Translations under genes and position numbers: made by a program
In this document: positions 46,357 to 58,077 of the stretch, one piece after another
Position numbering within the stretch: the stretch's first letter is position 1
Layout: every line of letters begins with the position of its first letter
Assembly: GCA_945643635.1 (NCBI GenBank)
Contig: CALZFC010000005.1
Span: 4,697,501-4,761,500, forward strand
Reading direction: 5' to 3'
Origin: Allodiplogaster sudhausi
Lineage: Eukaryota; Nematoda; Chromadorea; Rhabditida; Diplogasteridae
Length of the DNA: 64,000 nucleotides
The notes under the pieces: generated by a model
Databases searched by the model: none
What the model saw: the letters and a program-made list of their open reading frames with translations, nothing else
What the model was told of the DNA's origin: nothing

Positions 46357-49300
46357 ATGGCTCTTCGAAAAGTACGCACGAATTTAGACCGACTTTTCGA
46401 CAAGAGCCTTACTGATCTCATTCGTGGCATCCGAAACAACAAGGACAATGAGGTCTAACTTCTGTTGATAATCTATTTTTCGAAGCTTTATTCATTCTAA
46501 TACAGGCGCGGTACATTGCATCGTGCATCGAAGAAATTAAAATGGAACTGAAGCAGGACTCGACTTATGTAAAGGCCAACGCCATCGAAAAGCTGGCTTA
46601 TGTTAGTATACCTTGAATCGTTTATTCTTTACATACAATTAATTTATATGCAGCTACAAATGCTCGGCTACGACATTTCATGGGCATCTTTTAATATTAT
46701 CGAAGTCATGGTTTCCACGAAGTACACTGAGAAACGTGTGGGGTTAGTAGTCGCTCTCGATTATTTCTTATATTAACTATCCATTCTTCCTCCCTCTATC
46801 TGTCTTTCTCTTTCACTCTCTCTCTCACACTTTGTCCTCTATTTCTCTGCCGCTCTCTCTACTCTTTCACTCTCTGTTTCCTTTCTTATACCCTTTCTAT
46901 GACTCTACAGGACAACCATTCCTCCCCGGAACATTCCACACGGACGACTTTTTTTTCTTTTTCTATTTTCATTTAATTTTTGTACCATGAAAGATGATGT
47001 TTCAGGTATCTGGCTGCGTCGCAGTCTTTTCACGAGAACACTGATGTTTTAATGCTGACGACAAATCTAATACGAAAGGACTTGACCAGCTCGAACATGT
47101 ATGATTCTGGAGTTGCTCTTGGCGGACTTTCTTGCTTCGTCACTACTGATCTAGCTAGGGATCTCTTGCCAGATATTGTCAATCTTGTTAGTCATTACTT
47201 TTTTTCACATTCACACGAGAGTCTAAAGAGACTTAACATATATTGGAGTGCATTATTTATTATGATGTGCTTTTTTCAGTTGACCTCAACTCGTCCGTAT
47301 ACGAGGAAGCGGGCTGTTCTTTTGTTGTACAAGGTATTTCTTCGATACCCCGATGCCCTTAGACCCACTTTTCCTCGTTTGAAAGAGCGTCTCGAGGACC
47401 CTGATCCCGGTTCGTTGTCTGGTTCCCTGTCTCTTCCCTTCATCTTCTAAATGATAGGAGTGCAAAGTGCTGTCGTAAATGTCATCTGCGAGTTGGCCCG
47501 GAAGAACCCAAAGAACTATTTGACGCTGGCCCCGGTTTTCTTCAAGCTGATGACTACCTCCTCCAACAACTGGATGCTCATTAAAATCATTAAGCTTGTT
47601 AGTATGTAGAATGAACTAATATCATCTTTGTTTTATTATCCTCTTTAGTTCGGAGCCTTGGTTCCCCTTGAGCCTCGACTTGGGAAGAAACTTCTTGAGC
47701 CTCTCACAAGTCTTATCAACAGGTTCTTTTTTTATAAGTTCTTTGAGAGTACGTATTTGAAATTGTTGTTAGCTGTGTTTAAATGCCCCTGCAATGAATT
47801 CAACAAGGGCTCCAAGGGCTGAAAATTGGAAAACCGTTGCTCCAAGCCAAGTACTATTGAGGGTCAAATAAATAGGTGGATCCTATTTATTTGGGCCGAT
47901 GCGAAAGAATTCTAACTCAGTCTGATCAATAGTTTTCGCTTACCTGCCGAGAGAAAAGGCCATGAGGTTCCTCTTTTTCCAACCCGGAATCGGGGAGAGG
48001 GGACACGGAAATTCATGGCGATGGTTAGTAAAATTTTCGGTGGGGTAGATAAATCAAGTTCTCTAGTTGATGTCTACTGTAGCACTAAATAAAATTTCTC
48101 TTACCAAAATTTGAAATATAGCACATCATTTCCCTTAATGCAATCTTGAGATACTGTGTTTTTTAATTATGTTTTTTTTGGCAACGTGCCATGAAAATCC
48201 ACGATTTGGCTAACTACGCAAACTACACAGAGTGGGGTGGAGGCAACGTAAAGTGAGACCATCTAAACACTGTTCATGAGCATCGATTTTAGCACGTCGG
48301 CGATGTCTCTTCTCTACGAGTGCATTAACACTGTCATTGCTGGTTCGTTTCTTGTACGAGTGATAGCAGCGAGACCTTTTCCTCTCTTTGCAGTGCTAAT
48401 CAGCGTTTCTGCCAGTGCTCCGGGTGATCAGACTGCCAGCATTCAAGTCTGTCCTTCTTTTGTCCTTCAACTAAAACTGATCCTAGTGTGTGCTATTCTG
48501 CCTTTCAGCTTTGCGTGCAAAAGCTGGGAGTTCTGATCGAAGACAGCGACCAGAACCTTAAGGTCACCATCATCTGCGCTCTTTTCTGTTCTTTACCTTG
48601 CTCTGCTTACAGTATCTTGGTCTTCTCGCGATGGGGAAGATTCTGCTGACCCATCCAAAGGCCGTCCAGGCACACAAGGAAATTGTCTTGCGCTGTTTAG
48701 ATGATAAGGACGAAAGCATCCGGCTGAGGTGAATGAATAAATTAAACCATTTGTTCGAATCCATATTCTTGGAAGAGGGAAGTGAGTGTTCTTGCTTAGA
48801 ACTGACATGAAATGAAAAGAAGGAGATTTTACTTACATAACTGCAGAGCGCTGGACCTCCTGTATGGGATGGTTTCGAAGAAGAACATCATGGAGATCGT
48901 TCGTAAGTTGATGGAGCACGTCGAAAATGCTGAGGGCTCGCATTACAGGTTTCTTTCTCCCTCTTATTAACATTCTTTCATGTAAATGAAGTCTTCAGTT
49001 CGCATGGAAGACGCTGTCCAATAAAAAGTTTTGGTTGTGAGAATAAAAAATGCCGCTGATGGGAGTGATAGTGTTCCAAAAATGGCAGGGATTACTGTTT
49101 AAAAAAGTTGACTTTTCTTTAAAGCATGGAATGCCATATAAAAGTAGAATATGAATGGGAAACCGAGCTGCAATTGTGCCAATTTCCCCCCCCCCTTGTT
49201 TCTCCGATGAGGTGTTCTCAAGCAAAGTGGAAAAGATTAAGTTGACAACATCCTATGTAATAAATGAGAATTGCAGAGACGAGTTGCTGTCGCGCATAAT

Positions 49301-50364
49301 CAGCATCTGCTCGTACAGCAACTATCAATACATCACTAATTTCGAGTGGTTCGTCATTTTGCGCATTCTGTTCTTGTTGAATCCGGAAGATTATTGTACA
49401 GGTACATCTCGGTCCTAGTGGAGTTAACTAAAGTGGAAGGCACGAAGCATGGAACGAAGATTGCTGATCAGGTTACATTTCCTTCCTCTCTTAGCTGCTG
49501 CTATTTCTTTCGTTCGCCCTCCCTCTCTTGGCTGCTGCTCTATCTTTCGCTCGCCCTCTCTCTCTCTCGCTCTCCCTCTCTTATTGTTAGCTGCTGCTCT
49601 TTCTTTCGCTCTCCCTACCTCTTTTAGCTGCTGCTCTTTCTTTCGCTCGCCCTCTCTCTCTCTCCCTCTCTTGGGTGCTGCTCTTTCTTTCGCACGCCCT
49701 CTCTCTCTCCCTCTCTTATTGTTAGCTGCTGCTCTTTCTTTCGCTCTCCCTCCCTCTTTTAGCTGCTGCTCTTTCTTTCGCTCGCCCTCTCTCTCTCTCC
49801 CTCTCTTGGCTGCTGCTCTTTCTTTCGCACGCCCTCTCTCTCTCTCTCCCTCTCTTATTGTTAGCTGCTGCTCTTTCTTTCGCTCTCCCTCCCTCTTTTA
49901 GCTGCTGCTCTTTCTTTCGCTCGCCCTCTCTCCCTCCCTCTCTTTCTCTCGCTCGCCCTCTCTCCATCCCTCTCTTTCTCTCACTCGCCCTCTCTCCCTC
50001 CTTCTCTTTCTCTCGCTCGCCCTCCCTCCCTCTCTTTCTCTCGCTCGCCCTCTCTCTCCCTCACTCTTTCTCTCGCCCTCTCTCTCTCTCTCCCTCTCTT
50101 AGCTGCTGCTCTTTCTCTCTCTCTCTCTCTCTCCCTCTCTTCCTAGATCCAAGACGTCACTGTCCGAGTGGAGTCGATTCGTCACTTCTCAGTGTCGCAG
50201 ATGGTGTTGCTGGTGGAGAATGCCGAGTTGCTGCTGGCTGGCTCGGCGTGCCAGAGATCCAATGTCTCTGAGGTTTTGCTCGCTGCTGCTTGGATCTGTG
50301 GCGAGTATTCGCAGTCAGTTTCCTACTTTTGCATTTCGGGTTCTCTTATTCTCAAGTCTTGCTC

Positions 50365-50413
<49 letters not shown>

Positions 50414-53400
50414 CTCTTTCTTTTCCTCTCCCCTCTCTCTCCTTTCCTCATTTCCCCCACTGTTCCAGACATGTCCGCAACAAGCCTTCCGTATTGGATG
50501 CGATGTTGCGTGCGAAAGTGGCCTCGATGAATGGACACATTCTTTCCGTATACGTCCAGGGAATCGCGAAGTTGTATTCGGTATTGATGGTCAAAGCAGA
50601 GGAGGTAATTCGCATTCTTTTTGCCTTTACATTCATTGTTAAATCTAATATGTAATATCTAGGACAGGTAATAAAAAACACTTTCAAGGGCATGCAATAC
50701 GGTGCTTCTTTCCAAATTGGGACAAGACTATTTGGTCTAAAGGCTTGAGTGGTTTTTGCACAGTCGGTAATAATATAACTTCTTCCATGCTGCAGGAGAA
50801 CGATTGGGATACTGTAGACTCTCTTGACAATCTTCTTCTCTCGAAACTTCCCAACTTTGAAGTGGCGGAACATCTGGAGGCTCAACAAAGGGTAATAATT
50901 GTATTCCTTGGTCTGTAATGCTGACCTCTTTCTGTTCAGGCCTGCACTCTGAGTGCGTTGATTCGTGTGGTGGAAGGAGAGCACTCGGAGAGGAAGAAGA
51001 TTGGACACGAAGTGGCTAAGCTCTTTGAAGGGGAACTCAACCCAGTCGCTCCCAAGGCTCAGCGGAAGGTGCCCGTCCCTGAAGGGTGCGTGGCTTGTCT
51101 GCTTAGGCTTCTCGCTATTCACTTTGACTTCAGATTGAACTTGGACTCGTGGATCGGCTCTCCATGGCCAGAAAGCGATGAAGAACTGGAAGATGAGGAA
51201 AAGGAGGACGGAGTTGCTGATGTCTTTGGAATGCCTTCCAGCAGGTTTTCCCAGAGATTCGACTACAAAAGCAATGGAGACGAGGAGAATTCTTACAAGA
51301 AATCAAAGAAGAAAGAGGTTGGATGTCATGTCTTTTCTATTCTCTCATCTGGTATTGCAGAGCAAAGTGAAGGAGATGTCAGAAGAGGAAATGGAAAGCA
51401 GAAGAAGAGCGAGAGAAGCAGAACGCGAGCGGAATCCCTACTATGTCAAGGTATTCTCAATATCTAATAGCTATATCTAATATTTCCTCTCGTCTTTGCT
51501 GCGTTCATCTCTGATCTATCCTGACTGACTCCTTCGCTTTCAGGGAACAGCTGCTGCTCCAATGAAGAGGCCCACCAAGATCTCCTCACATATCGAAGTT
51601 GAAAGCCATAAAGTGGAGACCATTCAGAGTCCCCTCGAGATTCCTGGTTGGGCTTCCCTGCTCCCTTGTCTCTCCACCTCTTTTTATCCATCCATTATTG
51701 CAGGGGTTGTAGGACTGTCCCGATACATGGAACAACAGGACTCGACTCTGTCATGGAAGAAAGCAAAGAAGGAAAAGGAGGCAGTGGTGGGAAGTGGGAA
51801 GAAGGCGAGGAAGATGAAGGGCAAGGGAGGGAAGAAGAAGGAGACGTGTCTGCCATGTGTCTCTTCCTCTTCTGACGACGAGGCGAATATCATCCACCGA
51901 GTGAATCGAGAGGAGGGAGAGATGCCTCTGGATGCGAAGAGCACCGACGGAGAAGACAATGACCGGGCACGACTCCCCTCCTCCTTCTTTGGGATGCTCA
52001 TTCTCTCTCTTGCAGAATGGATTGACGGACGAGTTCAAGGCCCTGGATATCAACTTGGAAGACGTCATTCTCGGGGTGCCTCATGAGCTCAAAAAGGCCT
52101 CTCCGGCTGAGACTCGAATGGCTTCTCTCGCTTCTTCTTCTCTTCTTCATCAACCAGCGTCTTCTCCCAGAACCAAGAAGAAGGCGAAGAAGGGCAACGC
52201 AGAAGAGTCAGCTAACACTACAATTCTTTTTCCGTAATTGTCGTTTGTATATTTTTTTTATTTTTATTTTTAAGAATATGTTTATGGGAATGCTGTAATT
52301 TCTTTAGGGGCACGAAGAAGAAAGTGAAGAAGACGAAGGATTCAGGAAAGTCTAAGAAAACCGAGAAAATAGGAGAGCAAAATTTGCTAGACATTGACCA
52401 GTGGCTGGAAGTGTCCAGTGGAGCGGCAGAAGGAAGTAGCAATGAGAAGGCGAGGAAAAAAGAAGGGAGAAGCCAGAGTCAAGGAGAGGAGATCCACCGC
52501 CGATTATGAGGTTTCCTCAGTTTCTTTTATCTTCAATATCTTCATTTACAGAATTATAGGTGATATTTGATGAACAAAGTAAAGGTATTTATTAGAATGT
52601 AATAACAATATTAATATCATCAAAATTGTGTTAGTATGTAGTGAAATATGACTGAGAGAAATGAATTGAAGGAGACATCAGGAGTGTGCACTCCGTCGAA
52701 CCCCCTTCTGGATTCCTCGGGCTCTCCCCCCTGCGACCTCGCCCCTCGACTACTAGCTTCTAATGAATTCCTGTGCATTGTAAGTGACCCCTCCACCTCC
52801 TCCCTCACCCTTTCACTTAAGGAGCTTCTCTCCGTGGAGTGGAGAGAGGCAGCCCTTCGGGTTCTTCTGCGGCTGCGCAACTCTGGCTCGGCCACTCTGC
52901 GCAGAGCTGAACTCTCCTTCTGCGATGCTCCCGGACTGAGAGTGACGGCAGAGTCAGAAGTCAGCTCCCTTCTCTCCCTTCCCCCCTCTTCTAATCTTCT
53001 TCTTCATTCAGTTAATTCTAACTGGCCTTGGTCACGGAGAGGCTGCCACTCTCTTGGTTGTTCTTCAAGGAGAGACCGATGTCGATTCCTATAAACTTCG
53101 CGGTTGCCTTTCCTTCATTCGAGAGGTTTCACTCTTTCACTTCTTTATGTGTCATGTCTCACTCACTCTCGCTGTTTCTCTCTCTCACTCTCTCTCTGTC
53201 TCTGTCTCTTTCTCTCTCTTTCTCTGTCCCCATCTATCTCTCTTTTCTCTCTTTCTCTGTCAATATCTCTCTCTCTCTCCCATTATTTACAGGAAGACGA
53301 TGACATGGGAGTGTGTGAGGAGCAGCTGAAGGTAGTTCTTCCGATCTCAACGTTTTGCTTCCTCCAGAGAGCTGATCTGAGCAGGTGAGAGAAGAGTGAT

Positions 53401-53988
53401 TGAGGGCCGTAGATTCGTAGTCACTTGCATGTCTTCTCCTGATTGCTGTTGCAGTGAGGCGTACTCGGTTCTGTTGTCGAAGGAGGAAGTCTCCTCAGCA
53501 GCCCACGAATCAGTGCAGAGCCGGCTGCCCCTTCGTGCCATCCTCACCCTCATCTCCGCCAATGCACACTTTTCAGGTTAGCCGATTCTTCCCCATCTCT
53601 ACAATTCACGCCCTATCATTCTCGACCATGTTCTTTTCTCTTCCTTTCTCTCTTTCTCTTCCTCTCTCACTCTCTTCCTCTCTATTCCTCTCTCTCTATT
53701 AATTTCTCTCTCACCATTCTCTCGTCATTTCAGTAGTGGAAGAAGAGTCGTGTGCTGCCTCGCTCTACGCAGTCACAATCTACTCTCATCCTCTGTGCCT
53801 GCTTGTCAAGAAAAATGTCAGTTTGTTTTCAACAAATTGTATTGTTTTGATTGTGAAACTTGAAAGCGAGACTCGAGCATGCAATTAAGGGTACAAACGT
53901 GAGCATCGCAGTGAAGGCAGGCGACCAAGCCGTGGCTGAAGCTGTGGTCTGCGACCTCCGGCTGCTAATCGGACGGCATTCATCATAA
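46357..53988 (+). CDS. AP3D1: AP-3 complex delta-1 subunit
   Basis: The delta large chain of the AP-3 adaptor sorts cargo from endosomes to lysosome-related organelles. The first exon is preceded by TTGCAG at 46356 and encodes ALRKVRTNLDRLFDKSLTDL. The adaptin trunk follows in order: YIASCIEEIKMELKQDSTYV, ANAIEKLAYLQMLGYDISWA, LGGLSCFVTTDLARDLLPDI, RPYTRKRAVLLLYKVFLRYP, LTHPKAVQAHKEIVLRCLDD, IRLRALDLLYGMVSKKNIME, NVSEVLLAAAWICGEYSQ. A highly charged hinge contains SWIGSPWPESDEELEDEEKE, FKALDINLEDVI and LLDIDQWLEVS. The ear-like C-terminus includes SCAASLYAVTIYSHPLCLLV and ends at GRHSS (stop 53986-53988). The join near 52500-52650 is unclear: one frame stops at 52509, while another stays open to a donor after TADYE. 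The gene contains large CT-rich introns (49470-50147) and a transplanted piece of the GPCR gene. Confidence 0.92.
46831..46948 (+). repeat. Duplicated GPCR intron/exon piece inside AP3D1 intron
   Basis: This segment matches 43151-43263 of the GPCR gene, including the intron phrase TTTGTCCTCTATT and the exon start GACAACCATTCCTCCCCGGA with its preceding CAG acceptor. It lies in the AP3D1 intron between exons encoding KYTEKRVG and YLAASQSF. By eye identity is around 80 percent over the intron part and higher over the exon part. Confidence 0.85.
47730..48280 (+). other. Long AP3D1 intron with a perfect inverted repeat
   Basis: AT-rich intron without recognised gene. It contains the 29-nt palindrome CAAATAAATAGG-TGGAT-CCTATTTATTTG (47865-47893). 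Nothing else in the intron identifies it as a transposon. Confidence 0.6.
49480..50142 (+). repeat. Minisatellite of GCTGCTGCTCTTTCTTTCGC units in AP3D1 intron
   Basis: A roughly 80-bp module, TTAGCTGCTGCTCTTTCTTTCGC followed by a CT-rich spacer, is repeated many times and degrades to (CT)n with TCGCTCGCCC interruptions. It fills the 678-nt intron between the exons encoding GTKIADQ and IQDVTVRVES. Each module carries a pyrimidine tract plus TTAG, i.e. a potential 3' splice site, upstream of the real acceptor at 50147. Confidence 0.9.
50369..50411 (+). repeat. (CT)n array in AP3D1 intron
   Basis: Pure CT dinucleotide run on the sense strand in the intron before the exon encoding HVRNKPSVLDAM. 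Confidence 0.92.
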
Positions 53989-54200
53989 TCCACCAGGCAG
54001 TTGCTGCCATCCCCTCCCCCTCCCCCTCCCTTTCTTGCTTCCATGTTTCTCCACTTCATCCAACCCTGCTTATGAATATCTCTCGCAGGCTCCTAATCGG
54101 TGCTGGGTTCTTTTCCTACTTCGACATCTATCTTTCTCTGTTTTCTCTCATCCCTTCTCCATCGTTCCTTCACCTCTCTCTCTCTCTCTCACTCTCTCTT

Positions 54201-54241
<41 letters not shown>

Positions 54242-54649
54242 TACTTATGATTCCGGGATGCCCAGTCATGGATATTCCTTGGGCTTGCATCATGACTTCT
54301 TTCTGCATGGCTGATCTCCATCGGATTCGCCGATATTCTCCCTTCCTCACCCCTCTCTTTCCTCTCTCTCCCCCTCTCTCTCTCTCGCTCTATCTCTCGC
54401 TCTATCTCTCTTCTCGAGGGCGTTGCTTTTCGTGTGGTTTCCCTTTGCTCCTTTTTACTTTGCCTTTCTCATTCGTTGCCGAGAGGAAGCAGATGCCATC
54501 TAATTTTGTTTATTCGTGCTGCTCATTTATATAATTGGGAGTGGGAAGTGTGCATTAGACATTGAATGACGGCTGGATGATTGCATTCTACACAGAATTG
54601 CTATCTCTCTTTCTTTCTCACTTCTCTCCTCTATCTCTTCCCATCGTTG

Positions 54650-54695
<46 letters not shown>

Positions 54696-55479
54696 TCCCT
54701 CCCCTCTCTCTTCTCCATCCTTGCAATCTTTAGTCTTCGTTACTAACCGCTTCTATAAATTCGACTCAGTCGGGTATCCGTAATCCATTTCTTGGGTATT
54801 TATCGATAGGTCTAACAAACTTCTCACATTTTCCCCTAACAATTTCGTATTAAGTTCAATAACATCAAGTGTTCACTTCGTTGTTAAACTTGAAATTTTA
54901 GTTTTGATACTAACTTATTTCGTTGTACACTTCAGAGTACTTATAGAGTATACTTTAGCAGCCTTTTTTATCCGTCTGATAAGAGGAGGCCGTGCGTGAT
55001 GTGGTTGTGAAACATTTTCTAATAATTATTTGTTTTATATTTCGTACTTTCGACATCTTTCCATGCTGTAGAAGGAATTCTTTACCATTCTTTTTTTATG
55101 ACACATCTTTATAAAGCGGACCAATGTTCTATATACAACGAGAAATGACATAGTGTGAATTCGGGAATTTCTTCTGGGTGGTGGAATCAATGGCTGCCTG
55201 TCTCTTTCTATTTCCAGTCTTGGATCAATCATCTCACTAGCGAAACATTCCACGAGAGTTTGTGAGTCTGCAGATGGCAGTTGAGACATTCGCGTTATAG
55301 GTGGTCCGGATATGAAAAGAGATTGAATTACAGGGTAGGAGAGAAAGAGGTCGTGAGAGTGCCCCCATGAGAAACGAGTGCGCGAGACTCAGAATCCCAA
55401 AAGAAACAACTCTACAAAAGTCCTTCCGTGCATCAAGCAGATATTCTTGTTGAGACGCCATTTCTTAGCATAGTCTGGG
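53989..55479. other. CT-rich region downstream of AP3D1
   Basis: Contains (CT)n arrays at 54178-54238 and 54655-54692 and AT-rich sequence from 54780. Plus-strand frames are Ser/Leu low-complexity. One possible minus-strand gene occupies the end of the interval and is listed separately. Confidence 0.5.
55035..55461 (-). CDS. Possible small two-exon gene, unrecognised
   Basis: Minus-strand frame starting at 55461 (MASQQEYLLDARKDFCRVVS) runs through a hydrophobic stretch (FGILSLAHSFLMGALSRPLS). A second open segment (RMSQLPSADSQTLVECFASE, then IDPRLEIERDRQPLIPPPRR) could be joined by a short intron around 55290-55330. No family is recognised. The start lies 18 bp from the start I favour for the EF-hand gene on the other strand, so at least one of the two starts may be wrong. 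Confidence 0.3.
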
Positions 55480-55859
55480 ATGAATCGCCCTGAGCAAGGC
55501 TGGTGCAAGGGAAGGAATCACCGGAGTCGGTTGCTGGAGTTGCGAGGAATCGAACTCCCCTTCGGTCTCGCTCGCCCTTTCCAACGAGTCCTCAAGTGGC
55601 TTACCAAGCAGGATCATGGTTTCTACTTCTATTGAGGATCACCATTGACAGAAGATATTGATTGTAGAGGAAGAAGAAGAAGCGGAAGATCTGGGAAGTG
55701 ATCTACTGACGACTCTGCCGCCTTCCCTTCCCTCCCTCGTTCAGGCAACCTCTTTCAACCCCAAGTGGATCACTTTCCTCTATCGACACTTCAAGCAGGT
55801 ATTTATTGCTGAACACCACTTGAACAGGGAGAGAGAGATATTGGGAGAGCGAGAGGGAT

Positions 55860-55896
<37 letters not shown>

Positions 55897-56396
55897 TTGG
55901 GAGAGAGAGATGTTGGGAGAGAGAGAAGAGAACGGGAGTAGAGAGGAAAGAAATAGAGAGAAGCAGAGAGTAATAAATGAAGAAGCAGAGAAGTGCGAAT
56001 GGCCGAATGACTCGTGAAGAGTGGCGCCATCTGATGGCCTCTCTGTTTCCTGGCAGTGGCAACTTCCTCTTTGCTGACCGCTCCTTCGCTTTCATCTCTT
56101 CTCAGCCTAATCAAGCATCTGCCATCACTTTCAAAGTATTTATTAAATTCTTTAACGTTTTTTCGTCAAGTTCATTTTGAGCATTCCGATCGTTTTGTTT
56201 TTACTGCGAATTCGTAAGATTTTGCGCTATTTTAAAAAGAAATGGTAGCATGGACCATATTATGTGTATTCTTCAGGATTTGTTGCTTTTTGCGCATGGA
56301 TTGTGTACCAGTGATGAAAAAGTCACCGACTTCATCTTCGCACTCCTTCAACCTGATACACTGGTATGTCTGTTAGGAATGGATGGCAAAGGGAGG

Positions 56397-56437
<41 letters not shown>

Positions 56438-56863
56438 AGATTTGATAGAGTTATGAAGGATGAAAAAGATGGAAAGATTTCGAGAGATGAGAGGATGAGT
56501 AAGAGAAAGAATACTTACTGTTCCTCGCAGGGTCGCGTATCGTTGTCATCATTTACTGCTTACGTTCGTGCAGTTGTTGCTCTGAGAGAGTCGACGTTCT
56601 CTACTTCTTCAGTTGATGAGAGGTTCTGTATTATTTGTCGAGTATTCTTAGTGAAATTGGAGAGTAATTCCCAGTGTCAGATCAATAACTGCGTTGGCTT
56701 CTCTCCGTTTCCGTGAGCTGGATTTGGATTCGGATGGCTTTATCGTTCGTGCCGACATCGCCCGTCTAGTGGCAGAAGAGCAGCCACGCTCTGCTCTATG
56801 CTCCTCTGCCGCTCTCCTCTCTTCCCATTCTATCTCTTCTCGCACTCGTTTACCCGTCTAAAG
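55480..56863 (+). CDS. Neuronal-calcium-sensor/KChIP-like EF-hand protein with one canonical EF loop
   Basis: Exons at about 55666-55799, 56005-56133, 56276-56363, 56531-56620 and 56691-56863 encode a protein with the spacing of NCS/KChIP proteins. An acidic lead (EEEEEAEDLGSDLLTTLPPS) precedes FNPKWITFLYRHFKQ, equivalent to the first EF helix of that family. RMTREEWRHLMASLFPGSGN and FADRSFAFI follow, then DLLLFAHGLCTSDEKVTDFI, then RFRELDLDSDGFIVRADIAR. Only the last loop (DLDSDGFIVRAD) has regular calcium ligands; the first three are degenerate. The tail ends TRLPV. A 5' exon beginning at 55480 (MNRPEQGWCKG) is possible but unproven; no clear myristoylation start is visible. Assignment to the wider calcium-sensor superfamily is good, to a particular subfamily weak. 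Confidence 0.6.
55867..55925 (+). repeat. (GA)n array in EF-hand gene intron
   Basis: GA dinucleotides with GATATTGGGAGAGAGAGAT interruptions in the intron after the first recognised EF-hand exon. Confidence 0.88.
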
Positions 56864-57081
56864 GATATCTGCAAGAAAAATCTAGAAAATCTAGTGAAAC
56901 GAAAACAATTATGATTTTTAGCTCAAGAAAATGAAAGGAAGCCTTACCATTTTGAAGTATGAAACATTTCTTCCGTTTGTGCTTCTAAAAGAGCATGCGA
57001 AGGAACATCCAAAATGTCTTATTCAGTGCATGGGATGGCGTGCTTCGCCAGTTACTGTTTCTGTTGTGGTTGTTCGCAATT

Positions 57082-57143
<62 letters not shown>

Positions 57144-57172
57144 TGAAAGAGAGAGAGGGAGGGAGAGGGAGG

Positions 57173-57205
<33 letters not shown>

Positions 57206-58035
57206 CACGGCAGGGCCGATAGAAAGAAAAGATAGAAATAGAGAGAAGTAGGAGAAGAAAGAGTGAATGGGAAAGATGTGGGAGGCTCTCTCTTTCTTGC
57301 CTCTTCAATCCCTCCAAACAGTCCCTTTAGTCGCTGTGAGAGGAGGTGGCCCTCCGGTATCTCGGCTTCTGTTCTCCTGAACTTCTGCCTCTCTCGCTTT
57401 CTCCCTCTCCACCTCTCAGTCTCTCAATTAGTCTCACTCTCTCGCCCTCGCTTTCCTCCTCTCTTAGCCTAGTAACTTATCTCGCTCTCTCTCCTTTCTC
57501 TCCCTCCCTCAACATTCCTGCCGCCCCCACTTGCCTGCATACTTTTATACCTTTGTTCGCTATTTCTGTTCACTCGTTTAAACATAAATTTTTCCATTTA
57601 CGCGTTGCCTCTTAAAATTTATTTCCGTTAATATGTATTTTATTTGTTTATTTATTCGATCTTTCTTTTAATTTTGCATATTAATTTATCTCATAGTTTT
57701 TCTAATCGAAAGTTTTATCCATGTTTCAACCGCAATGAACTGCAGAAATGTATGCTGGTCCTACGCGGATATCTCGATCTACCAGACAAGAAAATGCATT
57801 CAATGTCATTATTACGGTAGAGTAATAAAATGAGAACGTTGCGGTTGAATGAGTGAAGAAAGTTAAGTGGCAATGTTGGAGGAAGTGATGGAAGAATTCA
57901 GATTCGATCAGTCTCCTCCGTTCAATCACTTTTCACTGCTTGCTGTCGGCTTATGTTTTTTTCTATTTGCGCAAGCTTTTTCCCTGAAGAGAGGGCGTTA
58001 TGCGAAGAATTGAGATGGAAGAGAAGAAGAAAGAG

Positions 58036-58077
<42 letters not shown>

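Noticed and set aside
49449..50530. Long plus-strand Ser/Leu/Arg-rich open frames in CT-rich DNA
   Set aside because: They are translations of the minisatellite and (CT)n arrays inside a spliced AP3D1 intron and show only dinucleotide periodicity.
54240..54534. Possible extra exon downstream of AP3D1 (MIPGCPVMDIPWACIM)
   Set aside because: AP3D1 already ends with a good C-terminus at 53988, and this frame is flanked by CT repeats without conserved content.
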